A stretch of DNA of 16,249 nt from an uncultured Oxalobacteraceae bacterium (GTDB lineage Bacteria > Pseudomonadota > Gammaproteobacteria > Burkholderiales > Burkholderiaceae): assembly GCA_946479705.1 (NCBI GenBank), contig CAMLHI010000021.1, positions 1-16,249 of the forward strand, in the 5' to 3' direction. The notes below the pieces were generated by a model. It saw nothing but the letters and a program-made list of their open reading frames with translations, ran no database searches and was not told where the DNA came from. The first letter of the stretch is position 1. Each line of letters starts with the position of its first letter. The position numbers and the translations under genes are program-made. Below are positions 1-8,970 of this stretch, piece by piece.

Positions 1-76
1 CCCAGGTGTTGTAGTCGCGCCGGATCTTGACGATTCGCTGGATCGGTTCGGCTTCGGGGTGGGTGGCGGCGCGCAT
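1..76 (-). CDS. N-terminal fragment of an unidentified protein, cut by the window edge
   Basis: Reading from an ATG at 76 towards base 1 gives 25 residues that run off the window without a stop. The fragment starts MRAATHPEAEP and contains IQRIVKIRRDYNTW, a basic, ordered-looking stretch with G/C-rich third codon positions. It lies on the same strand as, and downstream of, the histidine kinase, with about 130 bases between them. No clear Shine-Dalgarno sequence precedes the ATG. The RRDYNTW stretch faintly recalls the N termini of some NCS1-type permeases, but the piece is too short to assign a function. An internal reading of a longer gene cannot be excluded. Confidence 0.5.
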   Translation of the reverse strand, partial: MRAATHPEAEPIQRIVKIRRDYNTW

Positions 77-206
77 ACCAATTAAGGCAGCAAAAATCGG
101 GCCAAGCCTGGCAGTTGGAAAATAATCAAGGATGCAATTTCGCGGCCGCCGGCGTCCGGCGTCCGCCCGGCCCCGATCGCGGCGTCCCGTGTGGCGCGCG
201 CAGATC

Positions 207-3038
207 CTACGTGGGCTGCAGCTGATCGAGCAGTCGTCCGAGCGCCGCGCGGTCGATCGGCTTGATCAGGTGGGCGTCGAAGCCGGCCGCGCGTGTCAGC
301 GCCCTGTCCTGGTCCTGACCGTAGCCGGTCACCGCCACCAGCTGGCCGGGCACGCCGGCCGCGCGCAGGCGGCGCGCCAGTTCGTAGCCATCCATTTCGG
401 GCATGCCGATGTCGAGCAGCAGGGCGTCGAACTGCGCGGCCGCGGCCAGTTCCAGCGCCGCCGAACCCGAATACGCCACCTGCGCCTGATGGCCATCGAC
501 ATCGAGCAGCATGGCCAGGCTGTCGGCGGCATCGACATTGTCGTCCACCACCAGCAGGCGCAAGGGGCGCCGCGGCGGCGCCGCGCCGGCGGCCGCCGGT
601 TCGGCCGGGCCGGGGCGGGTTTCCACATCGAGCGGCAGGCGCACGGTGAAGGTGCTGCCCAGGCCCTCGCCCGCGCTGGCCGCGCTGACGCTGCCGCCAT
701 GCAGCTCGACGAGTTTGCGCACCAGCGGCAAGCCCAGGCCGAGCCCGCCGCCGGCCCGGTCGAGCGTGCGCTTGCCCTGGATGAACAGGTCGAACACTTG
801 CGGCAGCAGGTCGGCTCCGATGCCGGCGCCCTGGTCGCTCACGCTGAGCACGGCCATGCCGGACTCGGTCGACAGGCTCAGCGCGATCGACTCGCCCGGG
901 GGCGAATACTTGACCGAATTGTTCAGCAGATTGGTGAGCACCTGTACCAGACGGATGCGGTCGCAGCGCACCCATACCGGCTGCGCCGGCTGGGCGACCC
1001 GGATCATTTGGGCGCGCGCTTCGGCCAGCGGACGGGTCTGCTCGGCCGCTTCGCTGGCCAGCGGGCGCAGGTCGACCAGCTCGCGCTGCACCGTCACCAG
1101 GCCGTGGGTAACGCGCGACACGTCCAGCAGCTCGTCCACCAGGCGGCTCATGTGGGCCGCCTGGCGCGCCACGATCGCGGCGATCTGGCGCACCCGCGGT
1201 TCATGCGCGTAGGCTAGGCTCAGCATGGCGGCCGCGCTGCTGATCGGCGCCAGCGGATTGCGCAATTCGTGCGCCAGCATGGCCAGGAACTCGTCCTTGC
1301 GCTGGTCGGCCAGGCGCAGCGCTTCCTCGGCGCGCTTGCGCTCGCTCACATCGATGGCGATGGTGTGCACGGCGGGCGCGCCGGCGCCATCGCTGCCGGC
1401 GCGGCCGCGCAGATCCAGCCAGACCAGCTCGCCGTCGCCGGCGCGGATGACGCGCACCAGCGCATGGTAGTCGCCCTGGGTGGCCAGCGCGCCGGCGATG
1501 GCCGCGCGCAGCGGCGCCAGGTCGTCCGGCGCGATCAGCGCCCAGGCTTGCTCCATGGACGTGAAGGCGGTCCCGAACACGCTCGCCAGGTTGGCCGCGA
1601 AGCTCAGCGCGCCGCTGGCGACGGTCCATTCCCACACCGCCATGCGCGCCGCCACCAGGCCCTGCTGCAAGCGCTCCTCGCTGCGCCGCACCGCGCGTTC
1701 GGCCTGCTCGATCTGGGTCATGTCGGTATTGGTGCCGAACCAGTGGGTGATGTTGCCCTCACTGTCGCGCAGCGGCGCGAAGGACGTGAAGAAGCGCCGG
1801 TAGCGCCCGTCCGCGCCGCGCAGCGGGAAGGTCATGCTGAGCGCCTTGCCGCTGGCCAGCGCGGCCTTCCAGTCGCGCGTGACGGCCGGCAGCACGGCCG
1901 GATCGTGCAGCTTGTTCCAGCCGTGGTGCTCCATGTCGGCCGGGGTGGTGCCGGTGTACTCGTACCAGCGTTCGTTGAACCAGCTCAGGGTGCCGTCCGG
2001 TTCGGCGATCCAGGCCATCTGCGGAATCGTGTTGGCCAGCTGGTAGAAGCGCTGGCGCTCGCTGTGCAGGCGGGTGCGCTGCTGGTGCAGGCGGTCGAGC
2101 ATGCGGTTGATCGAATGGGCCAGGCTGCTGACGTCGCTGTTGCCGACCAGCTCCACGTGGCGCGGCGCCTCGTCGATGTCGCCCAGGCTGCTGGAAAACA
2201 CTTCCAGCTGGCGCAGGTCGCGCGTGAGCCGGTCGGCCACGCGGCTGCCGGCCAGGTACACGATCCCGGCCAGGGCCAGCGCCATGGCCACGATGCCGGC
2301 ATATTGCAGGGACGGCTGGGCCAGCGCATCGTGCAGGGCGCGCGTGTCCGCTTCCAGGCGCAGGTGCAGCGCGGCCATCTCGGGCGGCACGCGCACGGGC
2401 ACGCTGCGCAATTCCGGCGCGGCCACGTGGTGCATGCTGTAGCCGTCCCAGGCAAAGCTGATCCACGGGGCCGGTTCCAGGTCCGCCAGGCTGAGCTTGT
2501 AGACCAGCACCCCGCCCGGCACGGCGGCGCGCGGCGGACGCACGAATTCAAGGCCCATCAGGTGCGGCCCGGGCTGGCCCGGCAGGATGGCCGCTTCGTC
2601 ATTGCCGCGCGCGACGCGTTCGCGCAGCCAGGCCAGCTCCTGGCTGCTGAAGGGCTGGGCGCTGTTGCTGGCGATCAGCTTGCCGTCGATATCGGTCAGC
2701 GCCACCTGCAAGGGCACGGTGTGGACCTGGCGCAAGCTGTCCAGGAAAGGGCGCAGGTAGCGCTGGCGCTCGAGCGGGTCGACCAGGGCGGTGGTCAGGA
2801 TCGGATTGGCGGCGGCGTCGGCGATGCGCAGCGACAGCGTGCTCAAGGTGGTGGCCAGGGTGCGCGCATGGACGGCGATTTCACGCTGTTCCTGCTGCAG
2901 GCTGGCGCGGGCGCGCTGCTGATTGATCAGCCAGAACGATACCAAGGCAATCAGCAGCACCGCCGCCGCCGTGAGCAGCGCGGCGGCCAGGGCGAAACGG
3001 CGCGACAGGCTGGCCGACGACAGGGCGCGGATTCTCAT
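207..3038 (-). CDS. Hybrid sensor histidine kinase/response regulator with two PAS domains
   Basis: This 943-residue inner-membrane signalling protein would autophosphorylate on histidine and pass phosphate to its own receiver domain. Order seen: transmembrane segment (about 15-38); extracytoplasmic sensor region (about 40-245) with a PDC/Cache-like stretch [14 protein letters not shown]; second transmembrane segment (about 246-265); HAMP-like linker (266-320); PAS 1 (about 325-445); PAS 2 (about 455-570); HisKA with phosphoacceptor H590 in AHELRNP; HATPase with N box (703-712), G1 box DQGAGIG (735-741) and G2 box GGGLGLGL (763-770); and a C-terminal receiver (826-940) with D832/D833, phosphoacceptor D876, T904 and K926. 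All catalytic residues are present. An AAGGA ribosome site precedes the ATG. No separate response regulator or Hpt protein is adjacent, so the output partner is unknown. The ligand cannot be read from the sequence. Confidence 0.95.
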   Translation of the reverse strand: MRIRALSSASLSRRFALAAALLTAAAVLLIALVSFWLINQQRARASLQQEQREIAVHARTLATTLSTLSLRIADAAANPILTTALVDPLERQRYLRPFLDSLRQVHTVPLQVALTDIDGKLIASNSAQPFSSQELAWLRERVARGNDEAAILPGQPGPHLMGLEFVRPPRAAVPGGVLVYKLSLADLEPAPWISFAWDGYSMHHVAAPELRSVPVRVPPEMAALHLRLEADTRALHDALAQPSLQYAGIVAMALALAGIVYLAGSRVADRLTRDLRQLEVFSSSLGDIDEAPRHVELVGNSDVSSLAHSINRMLDRLHQQRTRLHSERQRFYQLANTIPQMAWIAEPDGTLSWFNERWYEYTGTTPADMEHHGWNKLHDPAVLPAVTRDWKAALASGKALSMTFPLRGADGRYRRFFTSFAPLRDSEGNITHWFGTNTDMTQIEQAERAVRRSEERLQQGLVAARMAVWEWTVASGALSFAANLASVFGTAFTSMEQAWALIAPDDLAPLRAAIAGALATQGDYHALVRVIRAGDGELVWLDLRGRAGSDGAGAPAVHTIAIDVSERKRAEEALRLADQRKDEFLAMLAHELRNPLAPISSAAAMLSLAYAHEPRVRQIAAIVARQAAHMSRLVDELLDVSRVTHGLVTVQRELVDLRPLASEAAEQTRPLAEARAQMIRVAQPAQPVWVRCDRIRLVQVLTNLLNNSVKYSPPGESIALSLSTESGMAVLSVSDQGAGIGADLLPQVFDLFIQGKRTLDRAGGGLGLGLPLVRKLVELHGGSVSAASAGEGLGSTFTVRLPLDVETRPGPAEPAAAGAAPPRRPLRLLVVDDNVDAADSLAMLLDVDGHQAQVAYSGSAALELAAAAQFDALLLDIGMPEMDGYELARRLRAAGVPGQLVAVTGYGQDQDRALTRAAGFDAHLIKPIDRAALGRLLDQLQPT

Positions 3039-3186
3039 CGGGCTGGTCCTTGCGCAAAATTATGCAGTGCAAGTATTTTAGCGCCAGTTGCCGCGTGTAA
3101 TGAGGCAAATTTCGTGGCGTGAGGGACACGCCCAGGAGACAGGCGGCACCCGTGCGCCGTGCACGGCGCCGGGCGCGGCGGGAAGA

Positions 3187-3615
3187 TCAGCTCGTCACAT
3201 GCAGGCGCACGTCGATATTGCCGCGCGTGGCGTTCGAGTAAGGGCAGACGATATGGGCCTGGTCGACCAGGGCTTGGAGTTGCTCCTGGGGCATGCCGGG
3301 TGCGGCGATGGTCAGGTCGACCTCGATGCCGAAGCCGGTCGGGATGGCGCCGATGCCCACTTCGCCGGTGACGCTCAGGGTGGCCGGCAGCGCGACCTTT
3401 TCCTTGCCCGCTACAAACTTCAGCGCGCCCAGGAAGCAGGCCGAGTAACCGGCCGCGAACAGCTGCTCCGGATTGGTACCGGTGGCGCCGGCGCCGCCCA
3501 GTTCCTTCGGCGTGGTCAGCTTCAGGTCCAGCACGCCGTCCGAACTGCGCGACGTGCCTTCACGGCCGCCCGAGGAGCTGGCTTTGGCGCGGTACAGCAC
3601 ATTCTCGATACTCAT
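3187..3615 (-). CDS. ohr: Organic hydroperoxide resistance protein Ohr (OsmC/Ohr family)
   Basis: This 142-residue cytosolic thiol peroxidase should reduce organic and fatty-acid hydroperoxides to alcohols; the family uses lipoylated proteins or dithiols as reductant. The two redox cysteines are C60 (in AGYSACF) and C124 (in [12 protein letters not shown]), with the expected catalytic R18 and E50. Length is typical of Ohr. The frame stays open upstream to 3735, but the ATG at 3615 is chosen because AAGGAG lies 6-7 bases upstream and the protein then starts in the family manner ([12 protein letters not shown]). Ohr is often regulated by the MarR-type repressor OhrR. No ohrR gene is in the window and I found no clear OhrR operator. 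The gene is divergent from the cyanophycinase across 137 bases. Confidence 0.95.
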   Translation of the reverse strand: MSIENVLYRAKASSSGGREGTSRSSDGVLDLKLTTPKELGGAGATGTNPEQLFAAGYSACFLGALKFVAGKEKVALPATLSVTGEVGIGAIPTGFGIEVDLTIAAPGMPQEQLQALVDQAHIVCPYSNATRGNIDVRLHVTS

Positions 3616-3752
3616 GGGATCTCCTTGAAAGGTTGAAACATCGACAGCGACGAAGGGCCAGTATAGCCGCGCCGCATGGAACGCGCAGGCAGGCGTGCTC
3701 GGCGCATTCCCTTGGTATAGTGCGAGACCCCGCACCGCCCGGAGTTATCCGC

Positions 3753-4991
3753 ATGAAGTCGATCCAATCGTATGTACACGCCCTCGCCATCGTGGCCGTG
3801 CTGGCCTTCCAGCCGGTCGCGGCCCAGCCGGGCGCCGCCGGGGCCGGCGCCGCGCCGGCCGGCCACCTCGTCATCATCGGTGGCGCGCTGCGTGCCGACA
3901 CCGCCCCCGTGTGGGAGCGCATCGTCGCACTGGCTGGCGGCAAGGGCGCGCGCATCGCCGTGATCCCGGCCGCGGCCGGCAACCCGCTCAAGTCCGGCGG
4001 CAATATCGTCAGCTACCTCAACAGCTACGGCGCCAGCGCCTTCGTGCTGCCGGTGGCGCCGCGCCTGCCCGGCGACGTGCGCAAGGCCGCCAATGACGAG
4101 GCCAACGTGGCCGCGCTGCGCGGCGCCGGCGGCGTCTACTTCGCCGGCGGCGACCAGGCCCGCATCACCGACGCGCTGCGCCAGCCGGACGGCAGTCCCA
4201 GCCGCGTGCTCGACGCCGTCTGGGACCTGTACCGGCGCGGCGGCGTCATCGCCGGCACCAGCGCCGGCGCGGCCATCATGAGCAGCACCATGTTCTACAA
4301 GACGCGCCCGGTGCTGGCCACCCTGCAGAGCGGGATCGTGGACGGCCAGGACATCGCCCCCGGGCTGGGTTTCATCGGCCCCGACGTCTTTGTCGACCAG
4401 CACTTCCTGGTGCGCGGCCGCTTCGCGCGCATGCTGCCGGTGCTGCTGGCGAAAGGCTACCGGCTCGGGCTGGGCGTGGACGAAAACACCGCCATCGTGG
4501 TGGGGCCGGGGCGCGACGCTGAAGTCATCGGCTACAAGGGGGTGGCCGTGCTCGACATGAGCCACGCCACCACCGACAGCAAGCAAAGCGCCTTCAACGT
4601 GCGCGACGCCGTCATCAGCTACCTCGACAAGGGCGACCGCATCAACCTTGCCACCGGCGCCTTCACGCCGTCGGACGACAAGCGCGACGGCAAGCTCGAC
4701 CCGGCCGACCCGTCCTACACCGAGCCGCTGTACGCGGCCGATATTCTCGGCAACACCACGGTGGTCGACCTGATGAGCAAGCTGATCGACAGCGACCAGC
4801 GCGACGCCGTCGGGCTGGCCTTCGACGGCCCGCGCGAGGGGGGCGCGCCGCTCGGCTTCGAGTTCCGTTTCCGGCGCGCGCCCGACAGCATCGGCTACGC
4901 CTCGGCCACGTCCGAAGCGGTGTCGGTGTACCGGCTGCGGCTGGATGTACGGCCGATCGCGCTAGGCTGGCCGCGCTACCAGTACCGCTAG
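3753..4991 (+). CDS. Cyanophycinase, peptidase family S51, with signal peptide
   Basis: This 412-residue serine exopeptidase should cleave cyanophycin (multi-L-arginyl-poly-L-aspartate) into beta-Asp-Arg dipeptides. The nucleophile motif GTSAGAAIMS places the catalytic serine at S170. Other family signatures are GGDQ (132-135), VDQHF with H217 (214-218) and DENTA (243-247). Residues 1-25 form a short Sec-type signal peptide (hydrophobic LAIVAVLAF, then VAAQ), so the enzyme is probably exported rather than cytosolic. The C-terminal region beyond about residue 290 exceeds the minimal cyanobacterial enzyme and is of unknown role. The ATG at 3753 is chosen over upstream in-frame codons because GGAG lies 8 bases before it and it starts the signal peptide. 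A TATAGT element at 3716-3721 is a possible -10. No cyanophycin synthetase gene is nearby. Confidence 0.9.
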   Translation: MKSIQSYVHALAIVAVLAFQPVAAQPGAAGAGAAPAGHLVIIGGALRADTAPVWERIVALAGGKGARIAVIPAAAGNPLKSGGNIVSYLNSYGASAFVLPVAPRLPGDVRKAANDEANVAALRGAGGVYFAGGDQARITDALRQPDGSPSRVLDAVWDLYRRGGVIAGTSAGAAIMSSTMFYKTRPVLATLQSGIVDGQDIAPGLGFIGPDVFVDQHFLVRGRFARMLPVLLAKGYRLGLGVDENTAIVVGPGRDAEVIGYKGVAVLDMSHATTDSKQSAFNVRDAVISYLDKGDRINLATGAFTPSDDKRDGKLDPADPSYTEPLYAADILGNTTVVDLMSKLIDSDQRDAVGLAFDGPREGGAPLGFEFRFRRAPDSIGYASATSEAVSVYRLRLDVRPIALGWPRYQYR

Positions 4992-5004
4992 CGCCCGTAC
5001 CACC

Positions 5005-5259
5005 TCAGTACGGCGTCGAGGCCGCGCCTTCCTGCGCAACCGCGGGCAGGTTGAGCAGGGGCGACGCTTCGGGCGGCGTGCCATCGCGAATGAGATGGCG
5101 CAGCTGATCGCGCAGCTGCGGTGAATCGGCATGACCGTGCACGGCGGTGGCATGCTGCGCTGCCGCCTCAAGCAATTCGGTTTCGTCATCGGCGGCAATC
5201 GCCACCGTGCAGTTGGCTTCGCTGGGGAATTCACGGCAATCGATGTACTGGCGGGACAT
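5005..5259 (-). CDS. DUF1059 family small protein
   Basis: This 84-residue soluble protein has the DUF1059 pattern: MSRQYIDCREFPSEANC at the start, then an acidic helical stretch, AVHGH and RDQLRHLIRDG. The family is sometimes described as small metal-binding proteins because of its conserved Cys and His residues; the biochemical role is unknown. C8 and C17, plus H44, H49 and H51, are the visible candidate ligands. The frame is open to 5286, but the ATG at 5259 is chosen because AAGGAG stands 7 bases upstream and the first nine residues of the longer form are not family-like. It lies 70 bases downstream of the dehydrogenase on the same strand and may share its transcript. It converges on the cyanophycinase with only 13 bases between the stops. 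Confidence 0.85.
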   Translation of the reverse strand: MSRQYIDCREFPSEANCTVAIAADDETELLEAAAQHATAVHGHADSPQLRDQLRHLIRDGTPPEASPLLNLPAVAQEGAASTPY

Positions 5260-5329
5260 GGCGGCGCTCCTTGGTTGGCTGTCCATCCTTGGAGCGCGCG
5301 CCAGCAGGGAAGTTCCATCAACTTATCCG

Positions 5330-6085
5330 CTACACCTGCGACAGTCCGCCGTCCACGCTCAATTCCACGCCATTGACATAGCTGGCCGCGGCGGAGGCGA
5401 GGAACAGCACGGCATTGGCGATCTCCTCCGGCTGGGCCATGCGTCCGGCCGGCGCGGCCATCGCCAGATATCCCTGCACGCCGGCGATGGCGGCGGCGTC
5501 CATGCCCAGCCCGCGCGCCAGGATCGGCGTCTCCGTCACGCCCGGGCTGACAGTGTTGACGCGGATGCCGCGCGGCTTCAGGTCGGTCGCCCAGGCGCGC
5601 GCGAAGGCGCGCACCGCTGCCTTCGAGGCGCTGTACACGCTCAGGTTGGCCATGCCCTTGTTGCCCGCCACTGAGGCATTGAGCACGATGCTGGCGCCGT
5701 CCTTGAGCAGCGGCAGCATGGTCTGGACGGTAAAGAATACGCCGCGCACATTGGTGTCGAAGATGGCGTCGAACTGCGCTTCGCCGGTCTCGCCGAGCAG
5801 GTTGTTGTGCGCCACGCCGGCATTGGCGAACAGCACGTCGAGGCGGTCGCCGCGCGCGCCGATGGCTTCGCGCACCCGTTCGAGCTGGGCCGGCTGCGCC
5901 ACGTCGGCGGCGATGGCCACGGCGCGCTCGCCCAGCGCATGCGCCGCGCCGGCCAGACGGTCGCCATCGCGTCCGGCGATGTAGACGCGCCGCGCCCCTT
6001 GCGCCAGCAGGGCGTGCGCGCTGGCCAGGCCGATGCCGGAAGACCCGCCAGTGACCAGTGCAACGCAGTTGTCGAATGCCGCCAT
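5330..6085 (-). CDS. SDR family NAD(P)-dependent oxidoreductase
   Basis: This 251-residue classical short-chain dehydrogenase/reductase is expected to be cytosolic and to work as an oligomer on an unknown alcohol or ketone. The cofactor-binding TGGSSGIG is at 12-19 and NAG at 88-90. The catalytic tetrad is N112, S138, Y151 and K155 (YSASK). The substrate-loop PGVTETP and the C-terminal SYVNGVELSVDGG are also family-typical. AAGGGA lies upstream of the ATG at 6085. The gene is divergent from a LysR regulator across 103 bases, so LysR control is likely. The specific substrate cannot be inferred. Confidence 0.93.
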   Translation of the reverse strand: MAAFDNCVALVTGGSSGIGLASAHALLAQGARRVYIAGRDGDRLAGAAHALGERAVAIAADVAQPAQLERVREAIGARGDRLDVLFANAGVAHNNLLGETGEAQFDAIFDTNVRGVFFTVQTMLPLLKDGASIVLNASVAGNKGMANLSVYSASKAAVRAFARAWATDLKPRGIRVNTVSPGVTETPILARGLGMDAAAIAGVQGYLAMAAPAGRMAQPEEIANAVLFLASAAASYVNGVELSVDGGLSQV

Positions 6086-6133
6086 GTGAAAGTCCCTTCA
6101 AGTAGTTGTCCGTCCAGGAAGTATGGCGCTCAT

Positions 6134-6151
6134 CAATTGACGCAACAATTG
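6134..6151. promoter_or_regulatory. Candidate LysR operator: perfect CAATTG-N6-CAATTG dyad
   Basis: Two identical palindromic CAATTG hexamers lie 12 bases apart (6134-6139 and 6146-6151) in the short intergenic region between the divergent dehydrogenase and lysR genes. The arrangement is symmetrical. A related CAATGATCA follows at 6155-6163. LysR-type regulators usually bind partially dyadic sites in exactly this position. The assignment to this LysR is inference from placement. Confidence 0.45.
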
Positions 6152-6188
6152 CTACAATGATCAGCACACTACTGACAAAATTTCATCA

Positions 6189-7067
6189 ATGAAGCGCGAC
6201 CTCGATAGCCTGCAAGCGTTTTTCCACGTGGCCCGCCTGCGCAGCTTTCGCAAGGCGGCGGCGCAGCTGAACCTGTCGGCCTCGGCGCTGAGCCATACGG
6301 TGGCGAGGCTGGAACAGGACCTGGGCGTGCGCCTGCTCAACCGCACCACGCGCAGCGTCAGCCCGAGCGCGGCGGGCGCGCGCCTGCTGGCGCGGCTGGC
6401 GCCGGCGTTGGGCGAGATCGCGCTGGCGCTGGATGACTTGAATGTGGAGCGCACCGAGATGCGCGGGCGGGTGCGCCTGAACGTGCCGCGTCCGGCAACC
6501 CAGCTGGTGCTGGCGCCGCGCCTGGCGGCATGGCGCGCGGCCTATCCGGAGATTGCGCTGGAAATCGTCAGCAGCGACGCGGTGGTCGATATCGTCGAGC
6601 AGGGTTTCGACGCCGGCATGCGCTTCGGCGAACTGCTGCAGCAGGACATGGTGGCCGTGCCGGTCGGCCCGCCCATCGAGTTCGTGGTGTGCGCGTCGCC
6701 GGCCTACCTGGCCGCGCACGGCGTCCCGGCCCGCCCGGACGAGCTGCTCGGCCACCAGTGCCTGCAGCTGCGCTTTCCCAGCGGCGCGGTGTACCGCTGG
6801 GACTTCCAGCACGACGGCCACCCGGTCGCCATCGCCACCGGAGGCGCGCTGCTGCTGGACGATTTCGGCGCCATCGCCCAGGCGGCGCTGGACGGGGCCG
6901 GCATCTGCTACACCTACGCCGGCTATGCCCGCCCGCACCTCGACAGCGGCGCGCTGGTGCAGCTGCTGGCGCCGTACGCGCCGCCGCCCGAGCGCTTTTA
7001 CCTGTACTACCCGAGCGGGCGCAATATGCCGGCCAGCCTGCGCGCCTTCATCGACTTTCTGAAGTAG
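6189..7067 (+). CDS. LysR family transcriptional regulator
   Basis: This 292-residue DNA-binding regulator has the winged helix-turn-helix at residues 4-63 (LDSLQAFFHVARLRSFRKAA, then SASALSHTVARLEQDLGVRLLNRTTR). An inducer-binding periplasmic-protein-like domain follows from about residue 90 to the end. Length is typical. The ATG at 6189 directly precedes the family N terminus (MKRDLDSLQAFF); no strong Shine-Dalgarno is visible. It is divergent from the SDR gene, which is its likely target together with itself. The 3' end overlaps the antiporter gene by 20 bases, tail to tail. The inducer is unknown. Confidence 0.95.
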   Translation: MKRDLDSLQAFFHVARLRSFRKAAAQLNLSASALSHTVARLEQDLGVRLLNRTTRSVSPSAAGARLLARLAPALGEIALALDDLNVERTEMRGRVRLNVPRPATQLVLAPRLAAWRAAYPEIALEIVSSDAVVDIVEQGFDAGMRFGELLQQDMVAVPVGPPIEFVVCASPAYLAAHGVPARPDELLGHQCLQLRFPSGAVYRWDFQHDGHPVAIATGGALLLDDFGAIAQAALDGAGICYTYAGYARPHLDSGALVQLLAPYAPPPERFYLYYPSGRNMPASLRAFIDFLK

Positions 7068-8820
7068 CCCGGCGGTCCTGCTCGAACGAGGCGGCCAGCT
7101 CGTCGCGCGCGGCCTGGGAAATCGAGATCATGGCCGGCTCGTCGCCGATGTGCGGCAGGATGTCGTCCATGGAGGCCAGGTTGTGGGCGCGGAATTTCAT
7201 GCGCGCACGCTCGGCCGCGTCCGCGTCCAGCCCCAGCTGTTCGAGCGCATGGCGCCCGAGCCGCAGCGACGATTCGAAGGTCTCGCGTTCGATCAGGTCC
7301 ACGCCGCGCTTGCGCAGTTCGGCCACGTGGCTCATGTTGCGCGCGCGCCCCACGATCTTCAGCTGCGGGAAGTGGCTGCGCACCAGATCGGTCAGCGCCA
7401 GGTTGCTGTCGACGTCGTCGATGGCGTTGATCAAGAGCTCGGCTTTGCCTGCGCCGGCCGCATGGATCAGGTCGAGCCGGGTCGCGTCGCCATAGAACAC
7501 CCGGAAGCCGAAGCGGCGCAGCAGGTCGACCAGGTCGGGGTCGTTGTCGAGCACGGTCACCTTGATGCCGGAGGCCATCAGCATGCGGCCGGCGATCTGG
7601 CCGACCCGCCCGAAGCCGGCGATGATGACGCGGGCGCCGTCGTCGGGTTCGATGCGGTCGGCCTCGCGTCCCGGCTTGCCGTGCATGGCGTTGCCGATCG
7701 CACTGCCGAGCATCACCGCCAGCGGCGTGAGCGCCATCGACAGCGCCACCGCCAGCACCAGCTGGTCGTTCCACTGCGCCGGCAGCAGCCTGGCCTGCTG
7801 GGCCGAAGCCAGCACCACGAAGGCAAATTCGCTGCCTTGCGCGAGCAGGCCGGCCAGCGGCCAGCGCTGCACCGGCGCCACCGGCAGCAGGCGCGCCAGC
7901 AGCCCGGTGAGCAGCATCTTGACGGCCATGAAGCCGGCCGTCAGGGCCACGATGCGCAGCGGCGCCTCGCCCAGCAGGCCGAGATTCATGGACATGCCCA
8001 CCGAGGTGAAAAACAGGCCCAGCAGCAATCCCTTGAACGGTTCCAGGTCGGTTTCGAGCGCCTTGCGGTATTCGGAACTGGCCAGCAGCACGCCGGCCAG
8101 GAAGGCGCCCAGGCCCATCGACAGGTGGGCCATGCTCATCAGCTGGGCGATACCGAGCACCAGCAGCAGCCCGAAGGCGGTGAAGATTTCGCGCAGGCCG
8201 GTCCTGGCGATCAGGCGCAGGGCGGGGCGGATGGCGTAGCGGCCGATCACCAGCACGGCCAGCACGGCGCCGCCGGCGCGCAGCACGTTGAAGCCGCCGT
8301 CGCCGTCGCTCGCGCCGAGCAGGGGAATGGCCACCAGCAGGGGAATGGCGGCCATGTCCTGGAACAGCAGGACGGCGAAGGCGGCGGTGCCGGCCGGGGT
8401 ATTGTTCAGGTGGCGCTCGCGCATGTTCTGCACCACGATGGCGGTCGACGACAGCGCCAGCGCAATGCCGGCCACCACCGCCCCGGCCGGCGCCATGCCC
8501 ATCAGCCAGCCGAGCGCGGCCAGCGCCGCGCCGCATAGCAGCATCTGCCCGCTGCCGCCGCCGATCACCAGGGTGCGCATCTCCATCAGCTTGCGCGGCT
8601 GCAGTTCCAGGCCGATCAGGAACAGCATCAGCACCACGCCGATTTCGGCCACGTGGCCGATCAGGTCGAGCTGGCGGATCAGGGCCAGGCCCCACGGCCC
8701 GATCAGGCAGCCGCCGATCAGGTAGCCCAGCACGGAACCGAGCCGCAGGCGCTGCGCCAGCGGCACGAGCAAGACGGCCGTAAACAGAAAAACAATGGGT
8801 GTAATCAATAAAGTCGGCAT
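7048..8820 (-). CDS. CPA2 family monovalent cation:proton antiporter (KefB/KefC-like)
   Basis: This 590-residue inner-membrane protein should exchange K+ (or Na+) for H+. The N-terminal 370 residues form a hydrophobic Na/H-exchanger domain with about 12 membrane segments, including LGSVLGYLIGG, FLIGLELQP, ALSSTAIVVQ, LLFQDMAAIP, FFTSVGMSMN and AQGSEFAFVV. A cytosolic TrkA-N/RCK nucleotide-binding domain follows from about residue 397, with GFGRVG at 402-407 and the acidic end of the second strand (VLDND). A short TrkA-C-like tail ends the protein. Kef systems are gated by glutathione adducts, but no KefF/KefG ancillary gene is adjacent, so the name is only by similarity. The frame extends to a TTG at 8850. 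The ATG at 8820 (MPTLLITPIVFLF) is preferred because it starts at the first membrane helix, though neither start has a good ribosome site. Confidence 0.9.
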   Translation of the reverse strand: MPTLLITPIVFLFTAVLLVPLAQRLRLGSVLGYLIGGCLIGPWGLALIRQLDLIGHVAEIGVVLMLFLIGLELQPRKLMEMRTLVIGGGSGQMLLCGAALAALGWLMGMAPAGAVVAGIALALSSTAIVVQNMRERHLNNTPAGTAAFAVLLFQDMAAIPLLVAIPLLGASDGDGGFNVLRAGGAVLAVLVIGRYAIRPALRLIARTGLREIFTAFGLLLVLGIAQLMSMAHLSMGLGAFLAGVLLASSEYRKALETDLEPFKGLLLGLFFTSVGMSMNLGLLGEAPLRIVALTAGFMAVKMLLTGLLARLLPVAPVQRWPLAGLLAQGSEFAFVVLASAQQARLLPAQWNDQLVLAVALSMALTPLAVMLGSAIGNAMHGKPGREADRIEPDDGARVIIAGFGRVGQIAGRMLMASGIKVTVLDNDPDLVDLLRRFGFRVFYGDATRLDLIHAAGAGKAELLINAIDDVDSNLALTDLVRSHFPQLKIVGRARNMSHVAELRKRGVDLIERETFESSLRLGRHALEQLGLDADAAERARMKFRAHNLASMDDILPHIGDEPAMISISQAARDELAASFEQDRRATSESR

Positions 8821-8870
8821 GGTCGGAAAGGTTGGTTTGATCTGGCTCAATCCCTGTCGATATAGACGGC

Positions 8871-8897
8871 TTGCTATCGCCAGGACGACTCTATCAT
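8871..8897 (+). promoter_or_regulatory. Weak candidate promoter for the mtoX-like gene
   Basis: TTGCTA (8871-8876) and TATCAT (8892-8897) are 4/6 and 5/6 matches to the sigma-70 boxes, but the spacer is only 15 bases. They lie about 75 bases upstream of the gene start, in the divergent region shared with the antiporter. This is a suggestion only. Confidence 0.25.
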
Positions 8898-8970
8898 GGG
8901 GGAACCCATCCGGCCTGCATGCCGGTCCGCTCCTGGTTGTGTTCCATCAGTAAATTATTGGAGGAATCGC

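Noticed and set aside
148..163. Short tandem GGCGTCC repeat downstream of the kinase
   Set aside because: Two copies of a GC-rich heptamer are expected by chance in this base composition.
1269..3122. A 617-codon open frame on the plus strand
   Set aside because: It is wholly antisense to the histidine kinase, has a low-complexity Arg/Gln/Ala/His composition and no domain. It is a mirror frame typical of high-GC DNA.
3612..4586. A 324-codon minus-strand frame
   Set aside because: It is antisense to the cyanophycinase and overlaps the ohr promoter; no recognisable domain.
7150..8538. A 462-codon plus-strand frame
   Set aside because: It is antisense to the cation/proton antiporter and consists of His/Gln/Ala/Gly-rich sequence without motifs.
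8821..8850. TTG at 8850 as the antiporter start
   Set aside because: The ten added residues are not family-like, and the AGGGA nearby abuts the TTG too closely to act as a ribosome site; the ATG at 8820 fits the first membrane helix better.
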